In this document: positions 44,605 to 53,384 of the stretch, one piece after another | Layout: each line of letters begins with the position of its first letter | Position numbering within the stretch: position 1 is the stretch's first letter | Source of the DNA: CAIWHR01 sp963813415 | GTDB lineage: Bacteria; Pseudomonadota; Gammaproteobacteria; Burkholderiales; Casimicrobiaceae | Direction: 5' to 3' | NCBI GenBank assembly: GCA_963813415.1 | Contig: CAWEYW010000011.1 | Location: 1 to 64,000, forward strand | Length of the DNA stretch: 64,000 nucleotides | The notes under the pieces: generated by a model | What the model was told of the DNA's origin: nothing | Database searches by the model: none | The model's input: the letters and a program-made list of their open reading frames with translations, nothing else | Position numbers and translations under genes: made by a program

Positions 44605-44635
44605 TTCGGCATTGCACGAAGAATCCGGAGCGAAC

Positions 44636-45364
44636 GTGGCTGGCCACAGCAAGTGGGCGAACATCAAGCATCGCAAGGCGGCGACCGATGCGAAGCGCGG
44701 CAAGATCTTCACCCGGCTGATCAAGGAGATCACGGTGGCTGCACGTCTCGGCGGAAGCGATCCCAACGCGAATCCGCGGCTGCGTCTCGCCGTCGACAAG
44801 GCGATGGCCAACAACATGCCCAAGGATACGATCGAGCGGGCAAGCAAGCGCGGCGCCGGCGAGCTCGACGGCGTGAACTACGAGGAGGTGCGCTACGAAG
44901 GCTATGGCATCAATGGCGCCGCGGTGATCGTCGACTGCATGACGGACAACCGCACGCGCACGGTCGCCGACGTACGACACGCGTTCTCCAAGTATGGCGG
45001 CAATCTCGGCACCGACGGGTCGGTCGCCTTCCTGTTCAAGCATTGCGGCCAGATCGTGTTCCCGCCCGGAACCGACGAGGACAAGCTCATGGAAGCGGCG
45101 CTGGAAGCCGGGGCCGATGACGTGATCACCAACGAGGACGGGAGCATCGAGGTGATCACCGGGCCGTACGATTTCGTGACCGTGCGCGACCGGCTTGCCG
45201 CGGCCGGCTTCAAGGCCGACTTCGCGGAGGTGACAATGAAACCCTCCACCGAGGTCGCGATGGAGGGCGAGGACGCCGCGCGCATGCAGAAGCTGCTCGA
45301 TGCGATCGAGGCCATCGACGACGTGCAGGAGGTCTACACGACCGCCACGCTCGAGGAGGACTGA
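44636..45364 (+). CDS. yebC: YebC/PmpR-family regulatory protein
   Basis: A 242-residue YebC protein. AGHSKWANIKHRKAATDAKR and FTRLIKEITVAARLGG are hallmarks. The start is GTG 44636 with GGAG five bases upstream. Members act as transcription regulators or relieve ribosome stalling. It is followed by ruvC, the usual order. Confidence 0.96.
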   Translation: MAGHSKWANIKHRKAATDAKRGKIFTRLIKEITVAARLGGSDPNANPRLRLAVDKAMANNMPKDTIERASKRGAGELDGVNYEEVRYEGYGINGAAVIVDCMTDNRTRTVADVRHAFSKYGGNLGTDGSVAFLFKHCGQIVFPPGTDEDKLMEAALEAGADDVITNEDGSIEVITGPYDFVTVRDRLAAAGFKADFAEVTMKPSTEVAMEGEDAARMQKLLDAIEAIDDVQEVYTTATLEED

Positions 45365-45406
45365 CGTGCGGCCGACCGGCGCCCCGTGCCGCGGGCTCCG
45401 ATTGCC

Positions 45407-45946
45407 ATGATCGATCGCGCATCGGATCGCCGCATCCTGGGCATCGATCCGGGATTGCGCGTGACCGGCTTCGGGGTCATCGCCTGCACCGGATCGCGCC
45501 TGACCTATCTCACGTGCGGCTGCATTCGCAGCACCGGAGGCGACCTGCCGCAGCGGCTGGGGGTCATCCTGCGTGATCTCGCCGAAGTCATCGCCCGCGA
45601 GCAGCCGACGGAAGTCGCCATCGAGAAGGTGTTCGTGAACGTCAATCCGCAATCCACGCTGCTGCTTGGCCAGGCACGCGGCGCCGCGATCTCCGCCGCC
45701 GTTCTCGCCGCGCTTCCGGTGGCGGAATACACCGCACTGCAGGTCAAGCAGGCGGTGGTCGGCCACGGCAAGGCCGCCAAGGAGCAGGTGCAGGAGATGG
45801 TGCGCCGGCTGCTGAATCTCCCCGGGACGCCTTCCCCCGACGCGGCCGATGCACTCGCCTGCGCGATCTGCCACGCGCATGGCTCGAGCGGGCTTGGCGC
45901 GCTGCGCGAGTCCGGGTACCGCGTGCGCGCGGGACGCCTGATCTGA
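45407..45946 (+). CDS. ruvC: Holliday junction resolvase RuvC
   Basis: A 179-residue RuvC. The acidic catalytic residues lie in LGIDPGLRVTGFG, VAIEKVFVNVNP and PDAADALACAICHAH. It resolves Holliday junctions with RuvAB, encoded downstream. ATG 45407 fits the family better than GTG 45386. Confidence 0.96.
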   Translation: MIDRASDRRILGIDPGLRVTGFGVIACTGSRLTYLTCGCIRSTGGDLPQRLGVILRDLAEVIAREQPTEVAIEKVFVNVNPQSTLLLGQARGAAISAAVLAALPVAEYTALQVKQAVVGHGKAAKEQVQEMVRRLLNLPGTPSPDAADALACAICHAHGSSGLGALRESGYRVRAGRLI

Positions 45947-45978
45947 GCGGCCCGTTGCTCGACAACGACACGCCGCGC

Positions 45979-46635
45979 ATGCCGGCCGCCGTGATCTTCG
46001 ACATGGACGGGCTCATGCTGGACACCGAGCCCCTCGCCGCCCGGGCGTGGACCGATGCGGCGCAGGCGCTCGGCGTGGATTTCGATCACGCCGTCACCCT
46101 CCGGCTCATCGGCCGCAACTTCGCCGACTGCCAGCGCCTGATCGTCGAGCATCACGGCCCGTCGTATCCGGTCGATGCGCTGATGCGCAGCTGGCACGCG
46201 GCGTACGACGGCATCGTCGAGCGTGAAGGGATCGCGCTCAAGACCGGCCTGCTCGAGCTGCTCGCGTGGCTCGAGTCGCGCCGCATTCCCAAGGCGGTCG
46301 CGACCTCGACCCGACGCTCGCGCGCGATCGCCAAGCTGCTGCACACGGGGCTGCTGGAGCGCTTCGCGACCCTGGTCGGCGGCGATGAAGTGGAGTGTGG
46401 CAAGCCGGCACCGGACATCTTCGTCGAGGCGGCGACACGACTCGGCATCGCGCCCGTAAAGTGCATCGTGCTCGAGGATTCCGAGCCTGGCGTTCGCGCC
46501 GCACTCGCCGGCGGCATCCGGCCGATCATGGTGCCGGATCTGCATGCGCCGCCGCCGGACCTCGTCCGTGCGAACGTGCTGGTGCTGTCGTCGCTGCACG
46601 ACGTGCGCCTGCACTTCGAGCGCCTCGCGGGCTGA
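45979..46635 (+). CDS. HAD-superfamily hydrolase (beta-phosphoglucomutase/phosphatase type)
   Basis: A 218-residue HAD enzyme with cap type C1. The motifs are IFDMDGLMLDTEP, ATSTRR, GKPAPDIF and VLEDSEPGVRAA. It acts on a small phosphorylated metabolite, not identifiable from sequence. It lies between ruvC and ruvA, interrupting ruvCAB. ATG 45979 is used; TTG 45955 is possible. Confidence 0.88.
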   Translation: MPAAVIFDMDGLMLDTEPLAARAWTDAAQALGVDFDHAVTLRLIGRNFADCQRLIVEHHGPSYPVDALMRSWHAAYDGIVEREGIALKTGLLELLAWLESRRIPKAVATSTRRSRAIAKLLHTGLLERFATLVGGDEVECGKPAPDIFVEAATRLGIAPVKCIVLEDSEPGVRAALAGGIRPIMVPDLHAPPPDLVRANVLVLSSLHDVRLHFERLAG

Positions 46636-46640
46636 CGCGC

Positions 46641-46674
46641 CGTGCGCACGTGTGCACACGGTGCGTGCGATAAT
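46641..46674 (+). promoter_or_regulatory. Overlapping palindromes and -10-like box before ruvA
   Basis: CGTGCGCACG (46641-46650) and CGTGTGCACACG (46649-46660) are perfect palindromes overlapping by two bases. GATAAT (46669-46674) could be a -10. The layout suggests an operator, but it is not a LexA-type box. Confidence 0.4.
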
Positions 46675-46697
46675 CCCGCGAACATGGCGCGCCTTCA

Positions 46698-47279
46698 ATG
46701 ATCGGTCGTCTTTCCGGCGTCCTGCTCGAAAAGAACCCACCCCAGGTGCTGGTCGAGGTGCAGGGCGTCGCCTACGAGGTCGACGTGCCGATGAGCACGT
46801 TCTACAACCTGCCGCAGATGGGCGAGCGGGTGGTGCTCTTCACCCATCTGGTCGTGCGCGAGGATGCGCATCTCCTGTACGGCTTCGGCAGCGACAACGA
46901 GCGGCGCGCGTTCCGGCAGCTCTTGAAGATCAGCGGCGTCGGCGCGCGCATCGCGCTCGCGGTGCTGTCGGGCCTTTCCGTCGCGGAGCTCGCCCAGGCC
47001 GTGACGCTGCAGGAGACCGGCCGGCTGACGAAGATCCCGGGGATCGGCAAGAAGACCGCCGAGCGCCTGCTGCTCGAGCTCAAGGACAAGCTGGGCGTCG
47101 ACCTGGGCACCGCCGTCGGCGTGAACCGCGCGCCACCGGCATCGGCGGACATCACGCACGCGCTGCTCGCGTTGGGCTACAGCGATCGCGAGGCCGTCGC
47201 CGCGGTGAAGCAACTGCCGGAAGGCCTCGCCGTCGCCGACGGCATTCGCCAGGCCCTCAAGGTCCTCGCCAAGGCATGA
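46698..47279 (+). CDS. ruvA: Holliday junction branch migration protein RuvA
   Basis: A 193-residue RuvA. The N-terminal OB fold covers about residues 1-63 (MIGRLSGVLLEK). Tandem helix-hairpin-helix motifs follow (ISGVGARIALAVL, IPGIGKKTAERLL), then the C-terminal RuvB-binding domain. Confidence 0.97.
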   Translation: MIGRLSGVLLEKNPPQVLVEVQGVAYEVDVPMSTFYNLPQMGERVVLFTHLVVREDAHLLYGFGSDNERRAFRQLLKISGVGARIALAVLSGLSVAELAQAVTLQETGRLTKIPGIGKKTAERLLLELKDKLGVDLGTAVGVNRAPPASADITHALLALGYSDREAVAAVKQLPEGLAVADGIRQALKVLAKA

Positions 47280-47358
47280 GCCGCCACGTCCCTTCGGTGA
47301 TCGCGATGCGTTCGTGCCGCGACATGCTCTTCCGCTCCTTGCGGACGGGAGCCGCGTC

Positions 47359-48408
<1,050 letters not shown>

Positions 48409-48410
48409 CG

Positions 48411-48830
48411 GTGAGCGAGGGTGCAGGCGCGACCTTCGAGCTCGCCGTGCGCGTTTATTACGAGGACACCGATGCCGCCGGAGTCGTGTACTACGCCAAT
48501 TACCTGCGCTACATGGAGCGTGCCCGCACCGAATGGCTGGCGGCGCTCGGCATGGAGCTGTCGCTGCTCGAACGGGAACACCGCGTCGCTTTCGTGGTCC
48601 ACCGCGTGGACATCGAGTACCTCCGGCCCGCGCGTCTCGGGGATCGCCTGCTGGTGGGCGTCAGGCCGATCGAGCACGGACGCTCCCGCCTGGTCCTCGA
48701 ACAGCGCGTGATGCGCAATAACGAACCCCTCACCCGCGCCCGCGTCACGCTGGCGTGCCTCGACCCCGTGCAATGGCGGCCGGCCCGGATCCCGGGCACG
48801 CTGCTGGAGCGCCTCGACCCTCGCGCATGA
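48411..48830 (+). CDS. ybgC: Tol-Pal system-associated acyl-CoA thioesterase YbgC
   Basis: A 139-residue hot-dog thioesterase. VYYEDTDAAGVVYYANYLRY holds the catalytic aspartate and is the 4HBT signature. The start is GTG 48411 with CGGAG five bases upstream; GTG 48405 is possible. It overlaps tolQ by ATGA, the common ybgC-tolQ order. Confidence 0.93.
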   Translation: MSEGAGATFELAVRVYYEDTDAAGVVYYANYLRYMERARTEWLAALGMELSLLEREHRVAFVVHRVDIEYLRPARLGDRLLVGVRPIEHGRSRLVLEQRVMRNNEPLTRARVTLACLDPVQWRPARIPGTLLERLDPRA

Positions 48831-49492
48831 ACGTCCATCCCGACCTCTCGTTCGTCACCCTGATCACGCAGGCATCCGTCGTGGTGCAGGCGATCCTCGC
48901 CCTGCTCATCGGCCTGTCACTTTGGTCGTGGTCGCAGATCTTCCTGAAGATGTTCCAGCTGAAGCGCACGATCGGCGACACCAACCGGTTCGAGGACGAG
49001 TTCTGGAAAGGCGGTGACCTCAATGCGCTCTACCAGCGGGTGGCGCAGTCACGCCACACCGGCAGCATGGAGCAGATCTTCAGCGCCGGGTTTCGCGAGT
49101 ACTCGAAGCATCGCAAGCAGGGCAGCGCTTCAGCCGTCACCCTCGACAGCGCGCGCCGCGCCATGCGCGCTGCGTACCAGCGCGAGATCGATGGCCTGGA
49201 GGCGCACCTTGCGGGGCTTGCGACGGTGGGCTCCGTCAGTCCCTACATCGGGCTTTTCGGAACGGTGTGGGGCATCATGAACGCCTTCCGGGGGCTCGCG
49301 AACGTGAGCCAGGCGACCCTCGCCCAGGTGGCGCCCGGCATTGCCGAGGCGCTGATCGCCACGGCCATCGGGCTCTTCGCCGCGATTCCGGCGGTGGTCG
49401 CGTACAACCGCTACACGCACGATGTCGATCGTCTCGCCGTGCGCTACGAGACGTTCATCGAGGAATTCTCGAACATCCTGCAACGCCAGTGA
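48827..49492 (+). CDS. tolQ: Tol-Pal system protein TolQ
   Basis: A 221-residue membrane protein with three helices. VGSVSPYIGLFGTVWGIMNA and the ATAIGLFAAIPAVVAYN helix are the TolQ/ExbB/MotA signature. With TolR it uses the proton gradient to energise TolA. Confidence 0.96.
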   Translation: MNVHPDLSFVTLITQASVVVQAILALLIGLSLWSWSQIFLKMFQLKRTIGDTNRFEDEFWKGGDLNALYQRVAQSRHTGSMEQIFSAGFREYSKHRKQGSASAVTLDSARRAMRAAYQREIDGLEAHLAGLATVGSVSPYIGLFGTVWGIMNAFRGLANVSQATLAQVAPGIAEALIATAIGLFAAIPAVVAYNRYTHDVDRLAVRYETFIEEFSNILQRQ

Positions 49493-49527
49493 TGCGCGTT
49501 TTCCATCCCACCGCCGATCCCTGAACC

Positions 49528-49938
49528 GTGCGCCAGCGCAAGTCCATCAACCAGATCAACGTGGTGCCGTACATCGACGTGATGCTGGTGCTGCTCGTCA
49601 TCTTCATGGTGACGGCGCCACTCGTCACGCCCGGCGAGATCACCTTGCCCACCGTCGGGCAGAAGCTGACCGTCCCGACGTCGCCGCTGCATGTCGTCCT
49701 GCGCCGCAACGGGGCCTACGCGCTGCGTGACGAACGCTCCGGGGGCTCCGAACAAACCCTGAGCCGGGAGCGGCTGATCAATGCCGTGAAGCAACGGGTC
49801 CTGGCACGTCCCGATCAGGCAGTAGTGATCGAGGCCGACAAGGGCGTGTTGTATGACGACGTGGTCACGATCCTCGATGTGCTGAAGCAGAACGGCGCCG
49901 ACAAGGTCGGCCTGCTGGTCCAGCCGCCGCAGAAGTAA
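49528..49938 (+). CDS. tolR: Tol-Pal system protein TolR
   Basis: A 136-residue TolR. The GTG start leads to INVVPYIDVMLVLLVIFMV, where the membrane helix carries the proton-coupling aspartate. The periplasmic domain contains VIEADKGVLYDDVVTILDVL. It follows tolQ by 35 bp. Confidence 0.95.
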   Translation: MRQRKSINQINVVPYIDVMLVLLVIFMVTAPLVTPGEITLPTVGQKLTVPTSPLHVVLRRNGAYALRDERSGGSEQTLSRERLINAVKQRVLARPDQAVVIEADKGVLYDDVVTILDVLKQNGADKVGLLVQPPQK

Positions 49939-49942
49939 CGGC

Positions 49943-50869
49943 ATGCCGCCGCGTCGCAACCGTCGAATCCGCGGCCGTGGGACCGCGATCGCCCTCGCCG
50001 TCGCGGTGCACGCGCTGTTCATCGCCGTGCTGGTGTTTTCGGTCCGTTGGCAGAACCAGCAACCGGCCGTGGTGAGCGCCGAGCTGTACGCGCCGCCGAC
50101 GAAGGCGACGCCAGAGCCGCAGCCGAAGCCCGTCCCGCAACCGCCGCCGCCCGAGCCGGCGCCGGTCCCTCCGTCCAAACCAGCGCCGGAGCCGAAGCCC
50201 CTGCCCAAGCCGCCGGCACCCAAGGTCGAGCGTCCGGACCCACGAGCCGCGGAGATCGCGCTCAAGGCGAAGCAGGAGGAAGAGCGCAGGAAGCGCGAAC
50301 GCGACGAGGCCGCGAAAAAGGAAGCCGCGAAGAAGGAGGCGGACCGCAAGCTCGCCGAGCAGCGTGAGCGCGAGCTGGCAGATAAGAAGCGGCAGGAGAC
50401 GCAGCGCCTCGCCGAGGCGCGGCAACGCCAGGCGCAGGAAGCCGAAGCGTTGCGGGCGCAGGCCGAACGTGAGCAGAAGGAGATCGACCGGGCGCGGCAA
50501 CAGGCCGAACGCGAGCGCCAGGCGCAGGCAGAGGCGCAAATGCGCGCCCAGGCACGCGTCGAGGCCGATGCCCGCGCCCGCGCGGAAGCCTCGCGTGCGG
50601 AGGCGGACTACATCGCGCGCATCCAGCAGAAAGTGCGCGGGAATGTGACTCTTCCAACCGAGCTCGCGGGCAATCCGGAAGCGATCTTCGAGGTCGTGCA
50701 GTTGCCGACGGGGGAAATCATCGACGCGACCCTGCGCAAGTCGAGCGGCGTGCGGGCCTACGACGACGCCGTGCAGCGGGCGATCCTGAAATCCTCGCCG
50801 CTGCCGCGACCGTCGTCACCGGATCTTTTCCGGCGCACGCTGACCCTCAAGTTCCGGCCGCACGACTGA
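49943..50869 (+). CDS. tolA: Tol-Pal system protein TolA
   Basis: A 308-residue TolA. There is a signal anchor (about residues 14-34), a Pro-rich stretch (50-100), a long charged helix rich in Lys, Glu, Arg and Ala (100-215), and a C-terminal domain like TonB-C (EVVQLPTGEIIDATLRKSSG ... LTLKFRPHD). It joins the inner-membrane TolQR to TolB/Pal. No tolB or pal follows here. Confidence 0.92.
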   Translation: MPPRRNRRIRGRGTAIALAVAVHALFIAVLVFSVRWQNQQPAVVSAELYAPPTKATPEPQPKPVPQPPPPEPAPVPPSKPAPEPKPLPKPPAPKVERPDPRAAEIALKAKQEEERRKRERDEAAKKEAAKKEADRKLAEQRERELADKKRQETQRLAEARQRQAQEAEALRAQAEREQKEIDRARQQAERERQAQAEAQMRAQARVEADARARAEASRAEADYIARIQQKVRGNVTLPTELAGNPEAIFEVVQLPTGEIIDATLRKSSGVRAYDDAVQRAILKSSPLPRPSSPDLFRRTLTLKFRPHD

Positions 50870-50893
50870 GGATGCCGAAGGTGAAGGCGCCGC

Positions 50894-52597
50894 TCAGAAC
50901 GAACGCGGCTTCTTCTCCACGATCTGCATCGCGCACCAGGTCCACTCCGCCCGCTGCTCGATGAGGTCGCGCAAGCTCACGGTGTACACCGACCGGCCGG
51001 TGGTCAGGATGATGCGCCGGCCCTCCACGTACTCGACCGTCGGCACGATCAGGGTCTTGAGCGTGAGCGGCTTGTCGGGCCGCGATGGCGGGGGCAGATA
51101 CAGCCCATCGAAACGCGCGCCGATCGTCGAGAGGTCGAGGCCATCGACTTCCATGCCCATCTCGGCCGCCGACTCCCGGCGTGCGTACAGGAGCACGGGC
51201 ACCACACGATCGGCGATCAGCGACAGGCCTGCTTCGAAATCGTCTTTGGACACCTTGTTGAGCCGACGCACCACGCCGATCACCCACTCGGCAAGATCCG
51301 ACTGGCGAACGGCGACCAGTGCGCCCAGCGCGAGGCTCTGCCCGATGCCGCCGGAAGCGGCGATCCGCAGCCCCGCGACGCTGCGGTCCTTGACCTGCCA
51401 CATCGGGTCGCTGAAGGCAGACAGCGACGCCATCACGGAATCGCGGTCCTCATAGGTCCGCCGGCGCGGGCGCGACCCGTCGTTTACCGGGAATACCTCG
51501 ATGTGCTCGGTCGCCTCCGGCGTGGGCCCGACGGGCTCCTCGGTCGCGAGATCGCGGCAGATGCGCGCGAGACCGACGCGCACGCGGGCCGCCACCTGCA
51601 CGTTGACGCGGCGGTCACGGCGCAGGTCGGCATTGAGATTGGGTGCCACGGACGGTCGCAGGCGCTCGAGGATCGCGACCCGCTGCTGGTTGATGGTGCT
51701 GGCGCCCGGCTCGTCCTGCATCTGGGCCCGGCGCAGCGCCACGATCGCGCGTTCGAGCTGGTCGGTCAGGGCGCTGGTATCGAGGTAGCGCAGGTTCGGA
51801 CCGGATTCCGCGCCGGTGCGCCGCACGAGACCGGCCTTGCCCGAGAGATCGACGCAGAAGCCTTCGTTGGAGCGCGGCACCGCATCGAGCGCGAGCCGCC
51901 GGCTCCAGGCGCGCAGCTGCGCACTCGCCCAGTCGATCTCCGCCGGTGAGAGATTGCCGGTGTTGAGCTGGTGGACCAGGAGCACGTTGATGTATTCCTG
52001 CTCGATCGTCCACTGCGTGGCGTTCGAGCCGGCGTTGACGAGGGTGGTCGGCGTGCGGTCGATGCCGAGGCCGATCGCCCGGTGGTAGAGCTGGTGCAGC
52101 TCGATCCACTTGGCGGGGATCCAGCGCTCGAAGCGGAACACGCGCAGCTTGGAGTCGGTGCCGTGGTAGTGGATGAGACGCACGAAGAGCATCGGCACGA
52201 GCGCGCGCGCGCGCGCGTTGCCCGAATCGTCGACCGTCTGCTCGAGCGCCGTGCGATAGGCGTACACGAAGCCCTGGGTCAGCTCCTGCATCGCCGCCCA
52301 CAGGCGCTCGGCGAGCTGCGGCGAGGCGTCGACGTTCTCGACGTATTGCTTGATCAGCTGCCGGCGATCGGCCCCCAGGGCCGCATCGAGGAAGCCGATG
52401 GCATGAATCCGCGGCGCATCGACCGGCTTCTGGATCTGGCGCATGCCTTCGAAGGCACGCATGACGTGCTGCTGCCGCTGCATGACATCGAGCGGCGGGA
52501 GGTCGCGCAGCCATGTCGCGGCCATGCGGGGACTCTGGAGCGGATCGCTCGTGTCCCGTCCCGGGCGCAGGAAGCCGAAAACGTTGAGCGCGCTCAC
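50894..52597 (-). CDS. PilZ-like protein with long N-terminal helical region
   Basis: A protein of about 567 residues. The N-terminal 320 residues are mostly helical and unassigned. At residues 326-330 RRDRR fits the PilZ RxxxR motif. At 404-409 DRSVAG fits [D/N]xSxxG. The spacing between them, 73 residues, is longer than usual and suggests an insertion in the domain. If functional it would bind cyclic di-GMP. The start is uncertain: GTG 52597 begins VSALNVFGFLRPG, and GTG 52621 and 52690 are alternatives. Convergent with tolA. Confidence 0.7.
   Translation of the reverse strand: MSALNVFGFLRPGRDTSDPLQSPRMAATWLRDLPPLDVMQRQQHVMRAFEGMRQIQKPVDAPRIHAIGFLDAALGADRRQLIKQYVENVDASPQLAERLWAAMQELTQGFVYAYRTALEQTVDDSGNARARALVPMLFVRLIHYHGTDSKLRVFRFERWIPAKWIELHQLYHRAIGLGIDRTPTTLVNAGSNATQWTIEQEYINVLLVHQLNTGNLSPAEIDWASAQLRAWSRRLALDAVPRSNEGFCVDLSGKAGLVRRTGAESGPNLRYLDTSALTDQLERAIVALRRAQMQDEPGASTINQQRVAILERLRPSVAPNLNADLRRDRRVNVQVAARVRVGLARICRDLATEEPVGPTPEATEHIEVFPVNDGSRPRRRTYEDRDSVMASLSAFSDPMWQVKDRSVAGLRIAASGGIGQSLALGALVAVRQSDLAEWVIGVVRRLNKVSKDDFEAGLSLIADRVVPVLLYARRESAAEMGMEVDGLDLSTIGARFDGLYLPPPSRPDKPLTLKTLIVPTVEYVEGRRIILTTGRSVYTVSLRDLIEQRAEWTWCAMQIVEKKPRSF
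52201..52217. repeat. GC dinucleotide tract inside the PilZ-like gene
   Basis: Seventeen alternating G and C bases encode the ARARA segment of NARARALVPM. Such tracts can slip or adopt left-handed DNA; no frameshift is present here. Confidence 0.7.
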
Positions 52598-52775
52598 GAT
52601 CGAAGGCAGGCGGTCATGGACTGAAGGATTCTCGGGGGGGCCAGGGCTGCGACAGGCGATCGCACGCGCGGGGGTCGAAAACTCGGCCACGGGGCGGACG
52701 AACCATCGTCGGCATCGGCGTTCCTAGATATATCGGAAAAGAAAGGCCGGTGCAAAAGGCCCCGGAGCCCTCCGT

Positions 52776-52781
52776 TACAAT
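52776..52781 (+). promoter_or_regulatory. Candidate -10 for the FKBP gene
   Basis: TACAAT matches five of six -10 bases and predicts a start near 52788, 64 nt before ATG 52852. No good -35 is seen. The 250-bp divergent region also contains an AT-rich GATATATC near 52730. Confidence 0.4.
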
Positions 52782-52851
52782 TCCTGTTGTTGCATGTCCA
52801 TGGCGCAGTGCGGTTCCGCCACTGCGCCCATCCCATCCACGAGAGGTTCGG

Positions 52852-53379
52852 ATGCTCCTGTTGCCCCGTTCACGGCGGGTTTATCACGCCCGCCGCGTTT
52901 CGTACCTCGGTCTTGCGGCCGCTGTTTTCCTGCTCGGGGGGCCGGCGCTCGCGCAATCCGGCGCGACGACAAGACTAGGCGCAGCCAGCCCTCCTTCCCC
53001 AACCGCGAGCAGCAATAACGGTGCCAAAATGACTGAACTGCAGAAGATCGATGTTAAACAAGGCGATGGCGCCGAAGCTGTCCGTGGCAAGGCCGTTCTG
53101 GTGCACTACACAGGGTGGTTGTATGACGCAACTGCGCCAGATCATCACGGGAAGAAGTTCGACAGTTCGGTGGATCGCGGCCAGCCGTTCGGCTTCATTC
53201 TGGGTGCCGGCAAGGTGATCCGCGGCTGGGACGAAGGGGTCGCCGGCATGAAGGTCGGCGGCAAGCGAACGCTCATCATCCCGCCAGAGATGGGCTACGG
53301 CGAACATGGCGCGGGCGGGGTCATCCCCCCCAACGCGACGCTGGTGTTCGACGTCGAGCTCGTCGACATCCGCAGCTGA
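52852..53379 (+). CDS. Exported FKBP-type peptidyl-prolyl isomerase
   Basis: A 175-residue protein with a signal peptide (VSYLGLAAAVFLLGGPALAQ) and an FKBP domain from about residue 60. VLVHYTGWLYD, KFDSSVDRGQPFGF, GKVIRGWDEGVAGMKVGG and PPEMGYGEHGAGG...IPPNATLVFDVELVDI are the FKBP signatures. It is a periplasmic folding catalyst. ATG 52852 has GAGAGG upstream. It ends five bp before pepN. Confidence 0.92.
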   Translation: MLLLPRSRRVYHARRVSYLGLAAAVFLLGGPALAQSGATTRLGAASPPSPTASSNNGAKMTELQKIDVKQGDGAEAVRGKAVLVHYTGWLYDATAPDHHGKKFDSSVDRGQPFGFILGAGKVIRGWDEGVAGMKVGGKRTLIIPPEMGYGEHGAGGVIPPNATLVFDVELVDIRS

Positions 53380-53384
53380 CGCCG

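Noticed and set aside
46641..46660. LexA box before ruvA
   Set aside because: The palindromes do not contain CTGT-N8-ACAG; they are of a different type.
52201..52217. Phase-variable frameshift in the PilZ-like gene
   Set aside because: A dinucleotide tract could slip, but the frame is intact and nothing shows switching.
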